A DNA stretch of 63,716 bases from CAYVMX01 sp964452725 (GCA_964452725.1 CAYVMX010000005.1:1-63716), one strand, 5' to 3'; positions 7,070-16,025 are shown, counted from the first letter of the stretch. Notes: a model not told the origin generated them from the sequence alone. A program made the numbers and translations.

Positions 7070-10000
7070 ATGTTTTCGTTTCGTCGTTTTCGTGTCGCCA
7101 AGCTCGGTCGTCGTCGTCAAGCTATAAAAAAGTCTGGCAGTGGACGCTGGCAAAAGTCCTTACTCGGACTAGTTTTTTTATTACTCGGCATGCTCCTACT
7201 GCGTAAGCAGATTGTACTGGTCTTGCTCAATGTTTTAGCTTTTGCTTTGAGTCCGATCCTACCAAATATCGACAACCGTGAGGCACTCTTTGCCAGCCAG
7301 AGTACGATTATTTATGATCGCGAGGGCGGTGAGCTGTATACGATCCATGCAGAGGAAAACCGCTTTGAAATCCCTCTCGAAAAAATACCCAATAGCGTGA
7401 TCTATGCGACTATCGCAGCAGAAGATGATCAATTTTTCCAACATCCTGGTTTTGATGTCGATGGTATCGCTGCCGCACTGCTCTCTGAGCTAGGTATCGG
7501 TCCGCCGCGTGGTGGCTCGACTATCACGCAGCAGTTTGTAAAGAACGCCTACCTCAGCCCTGAGCGTAGCTACTGGCGCAAACTCCAAGAGCTACTGCTA
7601 GCTGTAAAACTCGAAAACCACTTCTCTAAAAATGAGATTCTTGAGCTGTACCTAAATCGCATTCCTTATGGCTCCAATGCTTATGGTATCGAGGCAGCAG
7701 CACAGACCTTCTTTGACAAGCACGCCGAAGATCTAACTCTCGCCGAGAGCGCGATCCTCGCTGGTCTACCACAGGCGCCTAGCCGCTATAGTCCGTATAG
7801 TGACAATCGTGCAGCACTCACAGGTAGCTGTGGTGATCCAGCTAGTGGTACTGTACTGCCAGAGAGCGGAAAGCTCACACTACAGCTGACGACCAAAGGG
7901 AAAGTCTGGCTACGTGTACTCACCGATGGTACCAAGCAGCGTGAATGGACTGCCAAAGAAGGTGAGACTGCCAAGTTCACATTTACTGGTAATTTCCAAG
8001 TGCTTTCTGGTAATGACAACTTCAAACTCACTGTCAGTGATGCTGAGATAAACACACCGCCTACTCGCAACTTTACTATCGCACGCGCTGAACTACCAGA
8101 GCTGTTTGTCAATGATGCTGTAGTCACGCAAACCAAATGCGAGTCGCCAAGTGATCCCAGCTATCGAGCTGGTCGCAAAGACTATGTCTTGAATCGTATG
8201 CTAACACTCGGCTTCATCGACCAAGCCGAATACGATACTGCCTGGCAAGCTACTTTTGATTTAGTTTTTCAGCCCTACCGTGAGCCGATCCGTGCTCCAC
8301 ACTTTGTTTTCTTTGTACGTGATATTTTGGAGGCAAAATATGGCAAAGATCTCGTCGAACGCGGTGGCTTACGTGTCTTCACAACTCTGAACCCAAAACT
8401 ACAATCAGCGGCAGAAGACTATATCACCAGTTATTTCCCACACGATACTGACAAGGACGGCAATCCGGAAAACTGGCAGTACAACCGCTTCGGTGCGACG
8501 AATGCGAGCCTACTCGCTGTGGACAATACTACTGGTCAAATCCTCACCATGGTCGGTAGTCGTGATTACTTCGAAGTACTCCAAGAAAACGGCTACGGCA
8601 ATGACGGTGCGGTCAATCTCACTACGCGTCCACGTCAGCCAGGCAGCTCTTTCAAACCTTTTGCCTATACGGCCGCCTTCCTCGCGGGCTACTCACCCGC
8701 TACTGTACTCTGGGATGTCAAAACAAAATTTGGCAGCTATGAACCAGAAAACTACGATGGTAAATTCAAAGGTCCTCTTAGTATTCGTCGAGCAATCGGT
8801 GGTAGTCGCAATATCCCCGCTGTCAAGATAGCAGTTCTAGTCGGCGAAAAGGCTATTGTCGAGCTGGCTCGCAAGATGGGACTCACTTCTCTCGCAGATG
8901 ATGAGCGCTACGGTCCGACCATCAGCCTAGGTACAGGCGAGATACCGATGCTAGAAATGGTGACTGGTTACATGACATTTGCTCGTGGCGGCGAACGCAT
9001 CACTCCAACACCAATCTTGAAAATCACGGACTCACAGGGCAACTTGATCGAAGAGTATGAAAAACCACTCAATCCAGAACAAGTCCTCGATCCTGTCATC
9101 GCTTACCTCACAACGCATATCCTCTCGGACCCTGGCTCTCGTCCCGCTGGCTGGAATGGCTACCTCAATCTCCCTGATCGCCCCAACGCTGCCAAGACTG
9201 GCACGGCGAATAAACGTATCTCGGCAGAAGTAATCCTACCGGGTGATACTTGGACGATCGGCTACACACCACAGATCACTGCTGCTGCTTGGGTGGGCAA
9301 CAATGATGGTAGTCCGATGGGAGTACTGGCCAACGGTCTAGCGAGTGCCAGTCCGATCTGGAACAACTTCATGAAGACTGCCCATAGTCAGCCTAAATAT
9401 GCCGAAGTAAAAACCTTCCCCGTACCAGACGGTATCGTCCAGCGTTCGGTCAGCAGACTCACAGGCAAAATCCCAACCGACACCACGCCAGCAGAACAAA
9501 TCACTGTAGAGACTTTTGCCAAGTGGGCTGTACCACTGGCAGTCGACGATGCCTTTACTACGTTGACTGTCGATGCGGCGAGCGAACTACTACCGACAGA
9601 GTACACGCCTGAGTCTGCGCTAGTTACCAAAACTTTTATAAATCTGCATAGCCTCCAGCCTAGCAATCCAGCGTGGGAGATACCAGTCCAAGAGTGGCTC
9701 GCAAAACAGGCTAGTGTAGAAGAAGATTCCAAATTTAAATTCAAATTTGAACCACCACCGACAGAGTCAGACAATATCCACACTGCTGAGACAGCTCGCA
9801 GTGTACCAAGTATCTCTATCGTGTCGCCTGTATCTGGCTCAACTACGCGCAAAGGTGCGATCGGGGTCTGGGTCGATACTACGGCTGCTCACGGTGTCAA
9901 AAAAGTCGAGTACTATCGTGATGATGAACTGGTCGCGACTGCCACTGCTGCTCCTTGGAAAGGTACAGTCGTAATCCCTACTAGCGCCAGCGAGGGCGCG

Positions 10001-10681
10001 CACTTCCTCATCACAGCGAAAGTATACGACAAACTCTACTATGCCAGTACTAGTAGTGTAGAGATCACCGTCGGCACTGACACCCAAGCTCCTACAGTGC
10101 GCATCACAGCACCTCGCTCCGACGCAGAAATCGCCCGTGGTACTACAATACTAGTGTCTGCTGATGCCTTCGATGCGGGTGGTGATATCAAACAAGTCGC
10201 TTTCGAATTTGATGGTAAAAATATCGCTACCCTCACTACTCCCCCTTATGAAACACCACTCGTAATCCGAGCTAGTACCGCACTCGGCACACATCGTCTA
10301 CGCGTCACAGCGACCGATACCGACGGTCGTACTACTCAGGCGACTACTTCATTTGCGATCGTGATCGGTGACAACACTACAGCTGATCTGGCTATCATCT
10401 CACCTGCTACTGGTGCAGTCATAGAGACTGGTACTGTCAGTGCGACTATCACCGCTCAGATCAATCAAGCTAAAATCATACCTGTAAAAATTGAGATCAT
10501 AGCCAAAAACCAAACAACTGGTGATCGTCGCGTCATCGCCACATTGGATAGTCCGTCTGGTGAGACTTTTACAGCTACTTGGACAGACTTCACTCCTGGT
10601 AACTATGAGCTCTACATCCGAGTACGCACCTCGGACAACAAAACAATAACCAGTGGTAGAAATACTGTAATCGTAAAGTAG
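7070..10681 (+). CDS. Class A penicillin-binding protein with RodZ-like insertion and Ig-like tail
   Basis: Polymerises and cross-links peptidoglycan outside the membrane. After a basic N-terminus and a membrane anchor (residues ~28-60) comes a GT51 glycosyltransferase (EDDQFFQHPG near 118, GGSTITQQF near 148). The transpeptidase has SSFK near 524, SRN near 579 and KTGT near 709, so both active sites look intact. Two additions make it 1203 aa against a usual 650-850. The first is a ~115-residue insert (about 246-363) between the two enzymes whose GKVWLRVLTDGT...GNFQVLSGND pattern resembles the RodZ C-terminal domain (DUF4115). The second is about three Ig-like domains at 910-1203. A -10 TAAACT ends 7 bases before the ATG. 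Confidence 0.93.
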   Translation: MFSFRRFRVAKLGRRRQAIKKSGSGRWQKSLLGLVFLLLGMLLLRKQIVLVLLNVLAFALSPILPNIDNREALFASQSTIIYDREGGELYTIHAEENRFEIPLEKIPNSVIYATIAAEDDQFFQHPGFDVDGIAAALLSELGIGPPRGGSTITQQFVKNAYLSPERSYWRKLQELLLAVKLENHFSKNEILELYLNRIPYGSNAYGIEAAAQTFFDKHAEDLTLAESAILAGLPQAPSRYSPYSDNRAALTGSCGDPASGTVLPESGKLTLQLTTKGKVWLRVLTDGTKQREWTAKEGETAKFTFTGNFQVLSGNDNFKLTVSDAEINTPPTRNFTIARAELPELFVNDAVVTQTKCESPSDPSYRAGRKDYVLNRMLTLGFIDQAEYDTAWQATFDLVFQPYREPIRAPHFVFFVRDILEAKYGKDLVERGGLRVFTTLNPKLQSAAEDYITSYFPHDTDKDGNPENWQYNRFGATNASLLAVDNTTGQILTMVGSRDYFEVLQENGYGNDGAVNLTTRPRQPGSSFKPFAYTAAFLAGYSPATVLWDVKTKFGSYEPENYDGKFKGPLSIRRAIGGSRNIPAVKIAVLVGEKAIVELARKMGLTSLADDERYGPTISLGTGEIPMLEMVTGYMTFARGGERITPTPILKITDSQGNLIEEYEKPLNPEQVLDPVIAYLTTHILSDPGSRPAGWNGYLNLPDRPNAAKTGTANKRISAEVILPGDTWTIGYTPQITAAAWVGNNDGSPMGVLANGLASASPIWNNFMKTAHSQPKYAEVKTFPVPDGIVQRSVSRLTGKIPTDTTPAEQITVETFAKWAVPLAVDDAFTTLTVDAASELLPTEYTPESALVTKTFINLHSLQPSNPAWEIPVQEWLAKQASVEEDSKFKFKFEPPPTESDNIHTAETARSVPSISIVSPVSGSTTRKGAIGVWVDTTAAHGVKKVEYYRDDELVATATAAPWKGTVVIPTSASEGAHFLITAKVYDKLYYASTSSVEITVGTDTQAPTVRITAPRSDAEIARGTTILVSADAFDAGGDIKQVAFEFDGKNIATLTTPPYETPLVIRASTALGTHRLRVTATDTDGRTTQATTSFAIVIGDNTTADLAIISPATGAVIETGTVSATITAQINQAKIIPVKIEIIAKNQTTGDRRVIATLDSPSGETFTATWTDFTPGNYELYIRVRTSDNKTITSGRNTVIVK

Positions 10682-11785
10682 CTAAACTCCGAGCTGCTGA
10701 CTCTCTGGTGGTTTTTTGAGTCCGAGATACTCATATGCCAGACCAGTGACTGTCCTGCCGCGTGGCGTACGTTGGAGTAGTCCGAGCTGAAGTAAGAATG
10801 GCTCAATAACTGTTTCGATTGTTTCCTCTTCTTCGGCGGTCGCTGCTGCCAATGTGCCAAGACCTACTGGTCCGCCAGCGAATTTTTCGATCAGAGTGGT
10901 CAAGATCCGACGATCACTCCGATCTAGACCCTGTTTATCAATACCGAGGTCTTTTAATCCTTGCTCGACCACCATCTCTGTGATCGCGCCAGCATGATTG
11001 ACCTCGGCGAAATCACGCATACGTCGTAGCAAACGATTGGCAATCCGCGGTGTGCAACGTGCACAGTGAGAGAGTTTTTTGGCTGCCGAGCTTTCGATCG
11101 TGACTTTGAGCTTGCTAGCATTACGCTCTAGTATCTGTTGAATCTCTACTGGCTGATAAAGATCTAATCGAAAATGATGTCCAAACCGATCGCGCAGTGG
11201 CGCCGATAGTCCAGCAGTCTTCGTCGTCGCTCCGACTAGCGTAAAAGGCGGCACAGTCAAACGCATGGTCTTGGCACCTGGACCTTTGCCTAGTACCAAA
11301 TCAAGCGCGAAATCCTCCATCGCAGAGTAGAGCACTTCTTCGACGACTGTCCGGAGTCTATGGATCTCGTCGATAAAAAGTACATCGCGCGGCTGAAGCG
11401 AAGTCAAAATCGCGGCTAAATCACCAGCACGTTCTAGCGCTGGACCACTAGTCACACGCAGATTGACAGCCATCTCTTTGGCGAGGATCTGAGCTAGTGT
11501 CGTCTTGCCCAATCCGGGTGGACCAGCAAGCAATGTGTGCTCTAGCGGTTCATCACGTTGTTTTGTGGCTATGAGAAAAACTTTGAGATTTTTCTTTAAT
11601 TCTGTCTGACCGACGTAATCTGCCAGTGTCTCGGGTCTCAGTGCCGAGTCAAATTTGGCTAGCTCGGTATCATCTGCCTGTGACGAGACTACCCTCTTAA
11701 CCCCCTTTGACGAGGGAGGTGTCCCGCCCTTGGCAGGACGGGGGTTTTTCTTCTTAGTGTCGTCCTTGTGCGCTCGCTGAATCAT
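10682..11785 (-). CDS. ruvB: Holliday junction branch migration ATPase RuvB
   Basis: Hexameric AAA+ motor that drives Holliday junction migration with RuvA. Walker A is GPPGLGKTTLAQ, Walker B is LFIDEIHRL, sensor 1 sits in LVGATTKTAGLSAPLRDRFG, and a winged-helix DNA-binding domain lies at the C-terminus (GPVGLGTLAAA, TPRGR). The length of 367 aa exceeds the usual 330-345 because of an N-terminal extension rich in Lys/Pro/Gly, encoded by a palindromic element at 11699-11746. The ATG at 11785 is supported by TGCTAAAAT ending 7 bases upstream. The stop abuts the stop of the PBP gene with no gap. RuvA and RuvC are not in the window. Confidence 0.95.
   Translation of the reverse strand: MIQRAHKDDTKKKNPRPAKGGTPPSSKGVKRVVSSQADDTELAKFDSALRPETLADYVGQTELKKNLKVFLIATKQRDEPLEHTLLAGPPGLGKTTLAQILAKEMAVNLRVTSGPALERAGDLAAILTSLQPRDVLFIDEIHRLRTVVEEVLYSAMEDFALDLVLGKGPGAKTMRLTVPPFTLVGATTKTAGLSAPLRDRFGHHFRLDLYQPVEIQQILERNASKLKVTIESSAAKKLSHCARCTPRIANRLLRRMRDFAEVNHAGAITEMVVEQGLKDLGIDKQGLDRSDRRILTTLIEKFAGGPVGLGTLAAATAEEEETIETVIEPFLLQLGLLQRTPRGRTVTGLAYEYLGLKKPPESQQLGV
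11699..11746. repeat. Palindromic element inside the 5' end of ruvB
   Basis: The outer stem is AACCCCC (11699-11705) with GGGGGTT (11740-11746). Inside is a second hairpin, GTCC-c-GCC-ctt-GGC-a-GGAC (11721-11739), plus a weaker one in the left half. It is read in frame as a Lys/Pro/Gly/Ser-rich linker of the RuvB N-terminus, outside the conserved domain. This is how inserted palindromic elements look in other compact genomes such as Rickettsia. Only one copy was noticed here. Confidence 0.5.
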
Positions 11786-11836
11786 CTCTACGATTTTAGC
11801 AGACTGAACAAAAAATGTGCGCTAAAATACTAATAA

Positions 11837-11913
11837 GCCCCCGTAGCTCAGCTGGATAGAGCAGTGCCCTTCTAAGGCAAAGGTCGGATGTTCAAATCAT
11901 CCCGGGGGCACCA
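11837..11913 (+). tRNA. tRNA-Arg (anticodon TCT)
   Basis: Acceptor GCCCCCG/CGGGGGC, D arm GCTC...GAGC, anticodon loop CTTCTAA with TCT, T arm GGATG-TTCAAAT-CATCC, discriminator A and encoded CCA. It reads AGA codons. A -10-like TAAAAT (11823-11828) lies 8 bases upstream. It shares its promoter space with the divergent ruvB. Confidence 0.95.
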
Positions 11914-11918
11914 CGCGG

Positions 11919-11946
11919 GTTCTCCCCGCATAGCGGGGAGGTTCTG
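11919..11946 (+). terminator. Hairpin after tRNA-Arg
   Basis: CTCCCCGC and GCGGGGAG form a perfect 8-bp stem with an ATA triloop (11922-11940), flanked by GTT and GTTCTG. It has the same plan as the hairpins after the tRNA at position 1 and after tRNA-Ser. It ends 2 bases before the convergent trpB stop. The T-run is weak, so 3' processing is as likely as termination. Confidence 0.55.
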
Positions 11947-11947
11947 C

Positions 11948-13171
11948 TTAACCTCTCGCCTGCTCTTTTAAAAACTTCTTAAAACCTTTGTCTTTCAAAA
12001 CTTCGGCGTAAATAAAAATATCTTTATCTCCTCTACCAGAGAGATTTACGACTATACTCTTGGACTTGGGCAATTTCTTGGCTAGCTTGAAGGCATATGC
12101 CAAGGCATGGGAACTCTCTAGCGCAGGAATAATGCCTTCGCTGCGCATCAGTAGCTCGGCGGCTGCTAGTGCTTCTTTGTCATTGGCAGAGACATACTGG
12201 GCGCGACCAGTCGCAGCGAGATAGCTGTGCTCTGGACCGACACCAGGGTGATCTAGCCCCGCAGACACAGAATGTGTCGAAGCGAGGTTACCAGCCCGAT
12301 CTTGGAGAAACTGTCCGTAGAAGCCCTCAAAAACGCCTACAGGGGCTTTCTGCGCGAGACTCAGGCGCGCAGCGTGCTGACCCAGCTGTGACCCTCTACC
12401 GCCCGCCTCCACGCCGATCATTTTGACCGACTGGTCTTTCAAAAACGGGTGGAAAAGCCCAATCGCGTTGCTGCCCCCACCAACACACGCCACGAGATAA
12501 TCTGGCAGCCTTTTTTCTGCTTTTTTGAACTGTTGCTTGACCTCTCGTCCGATCACAGACTGGAAGTCACGCACGATCGTAGGAAAAGGCGCTGGACCGA
12601 GCGCTGAACCGAGCAAGTAGTGTGTGTCCTCGACACTGGCAGCCCAGTCGCGCAGAGCCTCAGCGACTGCGTCCTTTAGTCGCGCTGTACCACTACTAAC
12701 TGGTACGACTGTCGCTCCTAGGCGCTCCATCCAAAAAACATTTGGGCGTTGGCGTGCGACATCAATAGCCCCCATATAGACCGTACATTCGAAACCAAAC
12801 TTCGCTGCGATTGTCGCTGTCGCGACACCATGCTGTCCTGCTCCAGTCTCAGCGATCAGACGTTTTTTGCCCATCTGTCGCGCCAGTAGTGCTTGCCCTA
12901 GTACGTTATTAAATTTATGCGCACCAGTCTGATTTAGATCTTCGCGCTTCAGATAAATCTTCGCACCTTTGAACTTGGCAGTAAGGTTGTTACAAAAGTA
13001 AAGTGGCGTCGGTCGACAAGAATAAGTAGTAGCGAGATTGTTTAGCTCAGCCTGAAATTTTGGATTGTGCTTGGCAGCTGCGTATACCGCTGCCAGCTCG
13101 TCGAGCGCAGGTATAAGTACTTCTGGTACAAACCGCCCACCAAAATCGCCGAAGTAACCTTGTTTAGACAT
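11948..13171 (-). CDS. trpB: Tryptophan synthase beta chain
   Basis: PLP enzyme that joins indole to serine to make tryptophan. The PLP lysine lies in TGAHKFNNVLGQ near residue 85, phosphate binding is by VGGGSNAIGLF, and EDLNQTGAHK and AETGAGQHGVATAT are family marks. The length of 407 aa is typical of the TrpB1 type that normally partners TrpA. No trpA or other trp gene is in the window, so the enzyme may salvage indole or have a partner elsewhere. A -10 TAAACT ends 6 bases before the ATG, predicting a leaderless mRNA. It is convergent with tRNA-Arg. Confidence 0.95.
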   Translation of the reverse strand: MSKQGYFGDFGGRFVPEVLIPALDELAAVYAAAKHNPKFQAELNNLATTYSCRPTPLYFCNNLTAKFKGAKIYLKREDLNQTGAHKFNNVLGQALLARQMGKKRLIAETGAGQHGVATATIAAKFGFECTVYMGAIDVARQRPNVFWMERLGATVVPVSSGTARLKDAVAEALRDWAASVEDTHYLLGSALGPAPFPTIVRDFQSVIGREVKQQFKKAEKRLPDYLVACVGGGSNAIGLFHPFLKDQSVKMIGVEAGGRGSQLGQHAARLSLAQKAPVGVFEGFYGQFLQDRAGNLASTHSVSAGLDHPGVGPEHSYLAATGRAQYVSANDKEALAAAELLMRSEGIIPALESSHALAYAFKLAKKLPKSKSIVVNLSGRGDKDIFIYAEVLKDKGFKKFLKEQARG

Positions 13172-13201
13172 GGCTTTAGTTTAGCGGAGAATGCTGGCGA
13201 A

Positions 13202-13981
13202 CTAAACTGCCAACAAACCCACTCCTGCTGCAAACAACAAAACAGCAAGCAAGATAGAAAGTACGCGAGTATTGATCCGTAGTGAGAGCCAGCTCCCTGC
13301 TAGTACACCTGGGATACTACCAGCCAGCAACAAACCAACTAACTGCCAATCTACTGACTGTAAAACCAAAAAATGCCCTACTCCTGCCACTGCTGTCAGG
13401 ATCACTGCGTGAACTATATCCGTACCAACGACGCGACACGCACCGAGCGGGCAAACTAGTAGTAAGAATAAAGCCACCAAAGTACCGCTACCGACAGAAG
13501 TCAGGGCGACGATCACACCAGTGAGTAAGCCAAGTAGGACGGTTAAAATCCGACTCGGCCATTTTTTTAGTTCGTGTGGGTGAGCAAAACATTTTTGATA
13601 AAAACTCTTGAAGAATAAAAATGCTGCAACAAATAGAATCACCGTCCCTAAAGCAATCTTTAGCCAGTGCTCTACAGTATCTAAATCGTAGAGTGTGTGG
13701 AGTTTTTTTAAAAACTGGACGCCGATCAAGGCACCCGGAATACTACCTAGCGCCAAGTAGCCCACTACAGACCACTTCACAGTCTGGAGGTGGATGTGAG
13801 TAATACCACCAAAAAACTTCGTCACTGTCGCCCAGATCAAATCAATACCAACTGCTTGTGTCGGTGGCAATCCGAGGAAGATCAGCACAGGAGTCATCAG
13901 GGCAGCACCACCGAGACCGGTCAGTCCGACGAGCGCACCGATAGTCAAGCCTACGAAAATAAAAATCAAAGAAGAATCCAT
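13202..13981 (-). CDS. TauE/SafE-family sulfite/anion exporter
   Basis: Integral membrane protein with about eight hydrophobic helices over 259 residues. The first repeat opens with FVGLTIGALVGLTGLGGAALMTPVLIFLGLPP and the second with LLGLLTGVIVALTSVGSGTLVALFLLL, the paired repeat pattern of this family. Members export sulfite, sulfoacetate or similar organic anions, but the substrate cannot be read from sequence. It lies between trpB and cysK on the same strand. The neighbouring cysteine synthase makes a sulfur role plausible, though not shown. Confidence 0.85.
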   Translation of the reverse strand: MDSSLIFIFVGLTIGALVGLTGLGGAALMTPVLIFLGLPPTQAVGIDLIWATVTKFFGGITHIHLQTVKWSVVGYLALGSIPGALIGVQFLKKLHTLYDLDTVEHWLKIALGTVILFVAAFLFFKSFYQKCFAHPHELKKWPSRILTVLLGLLTGVIVALTSVGSGTLVALFLLLVCPLGACRVVGTDIVHAVILTAVAGVGHFLVLQSVDWQLVGLLLAGSIPGVLAGSWLSLRINTRVLSILLAVLLFAAGVGLLAV

Positions 13982-14027
13982 TGTTTACGAGAGATCCTGA
14001 ATCTAGTTCAGAACAATAAAATTAGTA

Positions 14028-14948
14028 CTAATCAAATAATGAGGTAGAAAGATAGCGTTCTCCTGTGTCTGGCAGTATGACTACGATAGTCTTGCCTTTG
14101 TTCGCCGTGCGACTAGCGATCTCGAGCGCTGCATGTGCTGCCGCACCGGAGCTAATACCTACGAGTAGTCCTTCTGTCTTGGCGAGCTTTTGGGCAGTCA
14201 TGAAGGCATCTTCATTGTCGACCTTGATCACTTCATCGTAGACTTCCGTGTTGAGGTTTTCTGGTATGAAACCAGCTCCGATACCTTGGATCTTGTGCGG
14301 ACCAGGCTCACCACCCGAAAGGATCGCTGATCCAGCTGGTTCAACAGCAATTATTTTTACAGTTGGATTTTTTTGCTTGAGTGCTTCTCCGACACCTGTG
14401 AGCGTGCCACCTGTACCGACTCCTGCGACGAAGATATCGACCCGACCGTCTGTGTCACTCCAGATCTCCTCGGCAGTAGTCTGACGATGGATTGCTGGAT
14501 TGGCTGGATTGGTGAATTGGCTCGGAATAAACGCTGATTTTTCTGCCGCAGCTAACTCTTCAGCTTTGGCTATCGCTCCTTTCATACCCTTGGACGCATC
14601 GGTCAGCACTAGCTCCGCACCAAACTGAGTCATGATTTTGCGTCGTTCTATGCTCATACTCTCTGGCATGACTAGTTTGATTTTATAGCCCTTGGCGGCT
14701 GCCACCCACGCGAGACCGATACCAGTATTACCACTCGTCGGCTCGATAATCACCGTATTCTTATCCAGTTGGCCTGATTTTTCTGCTACCTCCAGCATGG
14801 ACACAGCGATGCGATCTTTTACACTACCACCTGGATTGAAGCATTCTAGCTTGGCTAGTACAGTCGCGACTGTACCCTGATGCAATCGCACCAGTGGTGT
14901 ATAACCAACTAATTCAACTAGGTTTTCAGCGATTTTTGGGTGAGGCAT
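14028..14948 (-). CDS. cysK: Cysteine synthase (O-acetylserine sulfhydrylase)
   Basis: PLP enzyme that makes cysteine from O-acetylserine (or O-phosphoserine) and sulfide. The PLP lysine lies in NPGGSVKDRIAVSM, the substrate loop is PTSGNTGIGLAW, and the phosphate cup is GTGGTLTGVG. The length is 306 aa from the ATG at 14948 (MPHPKIAENLVELVG). An upstream ATG at 14987 would place a hairpin inside the coding region and add 13 residues without family support. No serine acetyltransferase is nearby. The TauE/SafE gene follows downstream. Confidence 0.95.
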   Translation of the reverse strand: MPHPKIAENLVELVGYTPLVRLHQGTVATVLAKLECFNPGGSVKDRIAVSMLEVAEKSGQLDKNTVIIEPTSGNTGIGLAWVAAAKGYKIKLVMPESMSIERRKIMTQFGAELVLTDASKGMKGAIAKAEELAAAEKSAFIPSQFTNPANPAIHRQTTAEEIWSDTDGRVDIFVAGVGTGGTLTGVGEALKQKNPTVKIIAVEPAGSAILSGGEPGPHKIQGIGAGFIPENLNTEVYDEVIKVDNEDAFMTAQKLAKTEGLLVGISSGAAAHAALEIASRTANKGKTIVVILPDTGERYLSTSLFD

Positions 14949-14965
14949 AATACTTAAAATTAAAT

Positions 14966-14993
14966 AAAAACCTCTCTGTCGAAACATAAGAGG
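14966..14993 (-). promoter_or_regulatory. Terminator-like hairpin in the cysK leader
   Basis: On the minus strand CCTCT (14993-14989) pairs with AGAGG (14975-14971) around a 13-base loop and is followed by TTTTT. It lies 18 bases before the chosen cysK ATG and inside a leader of up to about 120 bases with no gene. The position suggests attenuation. No T-box or SAM riboswitch signature was recognised. Confidence 0.3.
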
Positions 14994-15109
14994 CGGGTAA
15001 GATCACAAATCACAGACCAGCCCCTCTAGGAGAGACAACACATCATGCGAGCCTGATAGCAATCTTTAAACACGAGGGAATTTTAAGCTGTCATCAGTCG
15101 TCTGTCAAT

Positions 15110-15355
15110 CTAGCCCACCGTATGCTGCGATGATTTCATCTGAATTAGCTTTAGTACTTTGAACTGTCGATCGGTAGATCGTCGCTCCCGAATATGTGCG
15201 ATCAAACCGATATCATCATTCTCTGAGAGTAAGCCCTCCAGTCCATCATAACAATCACCACGTAGTTGCCACTGACTCCCCTGAAAAGTAACTAGGATAC
15301 CTCGAGGTGGCTTCTTTTTGACCGCGATAACTGGAGCGTAGTAAGTAGTAATCAT
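15110..15355 (-). CDS. Hypothetical protein, 81 aa
   Basis: Small soluble basic protein that I do not recognise. Residues 10-35 (AVKKKPPRGILVTFQGSQWQLRG) suggest a beta-rich start, followed by an acidic stretch (GLLSENDDIGL) and a basic helix (HIRERRSTDRQFKVLKL). There is a single cysteine. Its leader shares an exact 16-base block (15359-15374) with the lysS leader (1643-1658). It sits between cysK and nadM on the same strand but is separated from both by more than 70 bases. Treat as a likely but unproven gene. Confidence 0.45.
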   Translation of the reverse strand: MITTYYAPVIAVKKKPPRGILVTFQGSQWQLRGDCYDGLEGLLSENDDIGLIAHIRERRSTDRQFKVLKLIQMKSSQHTVG

Positions 15356-15429
15356 GCTAAAAAAGTAAAGTAGATCAAATTACCCAATCTCAGAGACTAG
15401 GTCAATCCACCTTATTAAATTTTCATGAA

Positions 15430-15975
15430 CTATGCGCTTTCGGTTTCAACTTCTGAAGCGGCTTCTTCGATATCGACCAGTTTGCGCGTCGCACCGATTT
15501 TTTGGAGGAAAGCGACAACCGCGAGGTGTAAGTATTTTTCCAAGTCCTCGCCTTCTTCGATAGCCTTGCGTACACGTGTCGCCGAGATCTTGTATTTCAG
15601 CTTGGGTGCAACCACTTTTTGTTTTGCCTTGACGAATAGTTCTACAACTTTTTCGTTGCCAGAGATTACAACATCAAACTTGGGGCAAATACCCATCGCA
15701 TGCTTACACCACTTCGTGTCATCATCAATGTCTGTCACTGGCACTACGACGAAGTTTTTTTCTGGTGTGTACCCGAGCTCTACTAGCGAGGCCTTGACCA
15801 TGGCATGTCTCTCACCGACTGTGAAAGGATTCTCTGGTGTACGACTCTTGTCGGCTGATCCAATCGCGATGATTACTTTGTCGTATTCACCCAAAGCATC
15901 TGTCACAACTGATAAATGTCCGCGATGAAACGGCTGGAAACGTCCAATGAAAAGCGCAGTCTTTTTCTTAGCCAT
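15430..15975 (-). CDS. nadM: Nicotinamide-nucleotide adenylyltransferase, archaeal NadM type
   Basis: Joins NMN (or NaMN) and ATP to form NAD in the cytoplasm. The nucleotidyltransferase signature FIGRFQPFHRGHL (HxGH type) is at residues 9-21, SADKSRTPENPFTVGERHAM follows, and the ISATRVRKAIEEG motif (ISxTxxR) is near residue 128. The length of 181 aa matches the archaeal-type NadM rather than bacterial NadD. The acidic C-terminal tail is unusual but short. An extended -10 TGCTAATAT (minus strand, 16000-16008) lies 24 bases before the ATG. Confidence 0.88.
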   Translation of the reverse strand: MAKKKTALFIGRFQPFHRGHLSVVTDALGEYDKVIIAIGSADKSRTPENPFTVGERHAMVKASLVELGYTPEKNFVVVPVTDIDDDTKWCKHAMGICPKFDVVISGNEKVVELFVKAKQKVVAPKLKYKISATRVRKAIEEGEDLEKYLHLAVVAFLQKIGATRKLVDIEEAASEVETESA

Positions 15976-16025
15976 GCAAAAGTAAACCTTAGGGACAGTA
16001 TATTAGCATAGATCTAGGATTAAAT

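Noticed and set aside
14949..15109. T-box or SAM riboswitch ahead of cysK
   Set aside because: No T-box sequence, specifier loop or SAM-I core pattern was recognisable; only a simple hairpin is supported.
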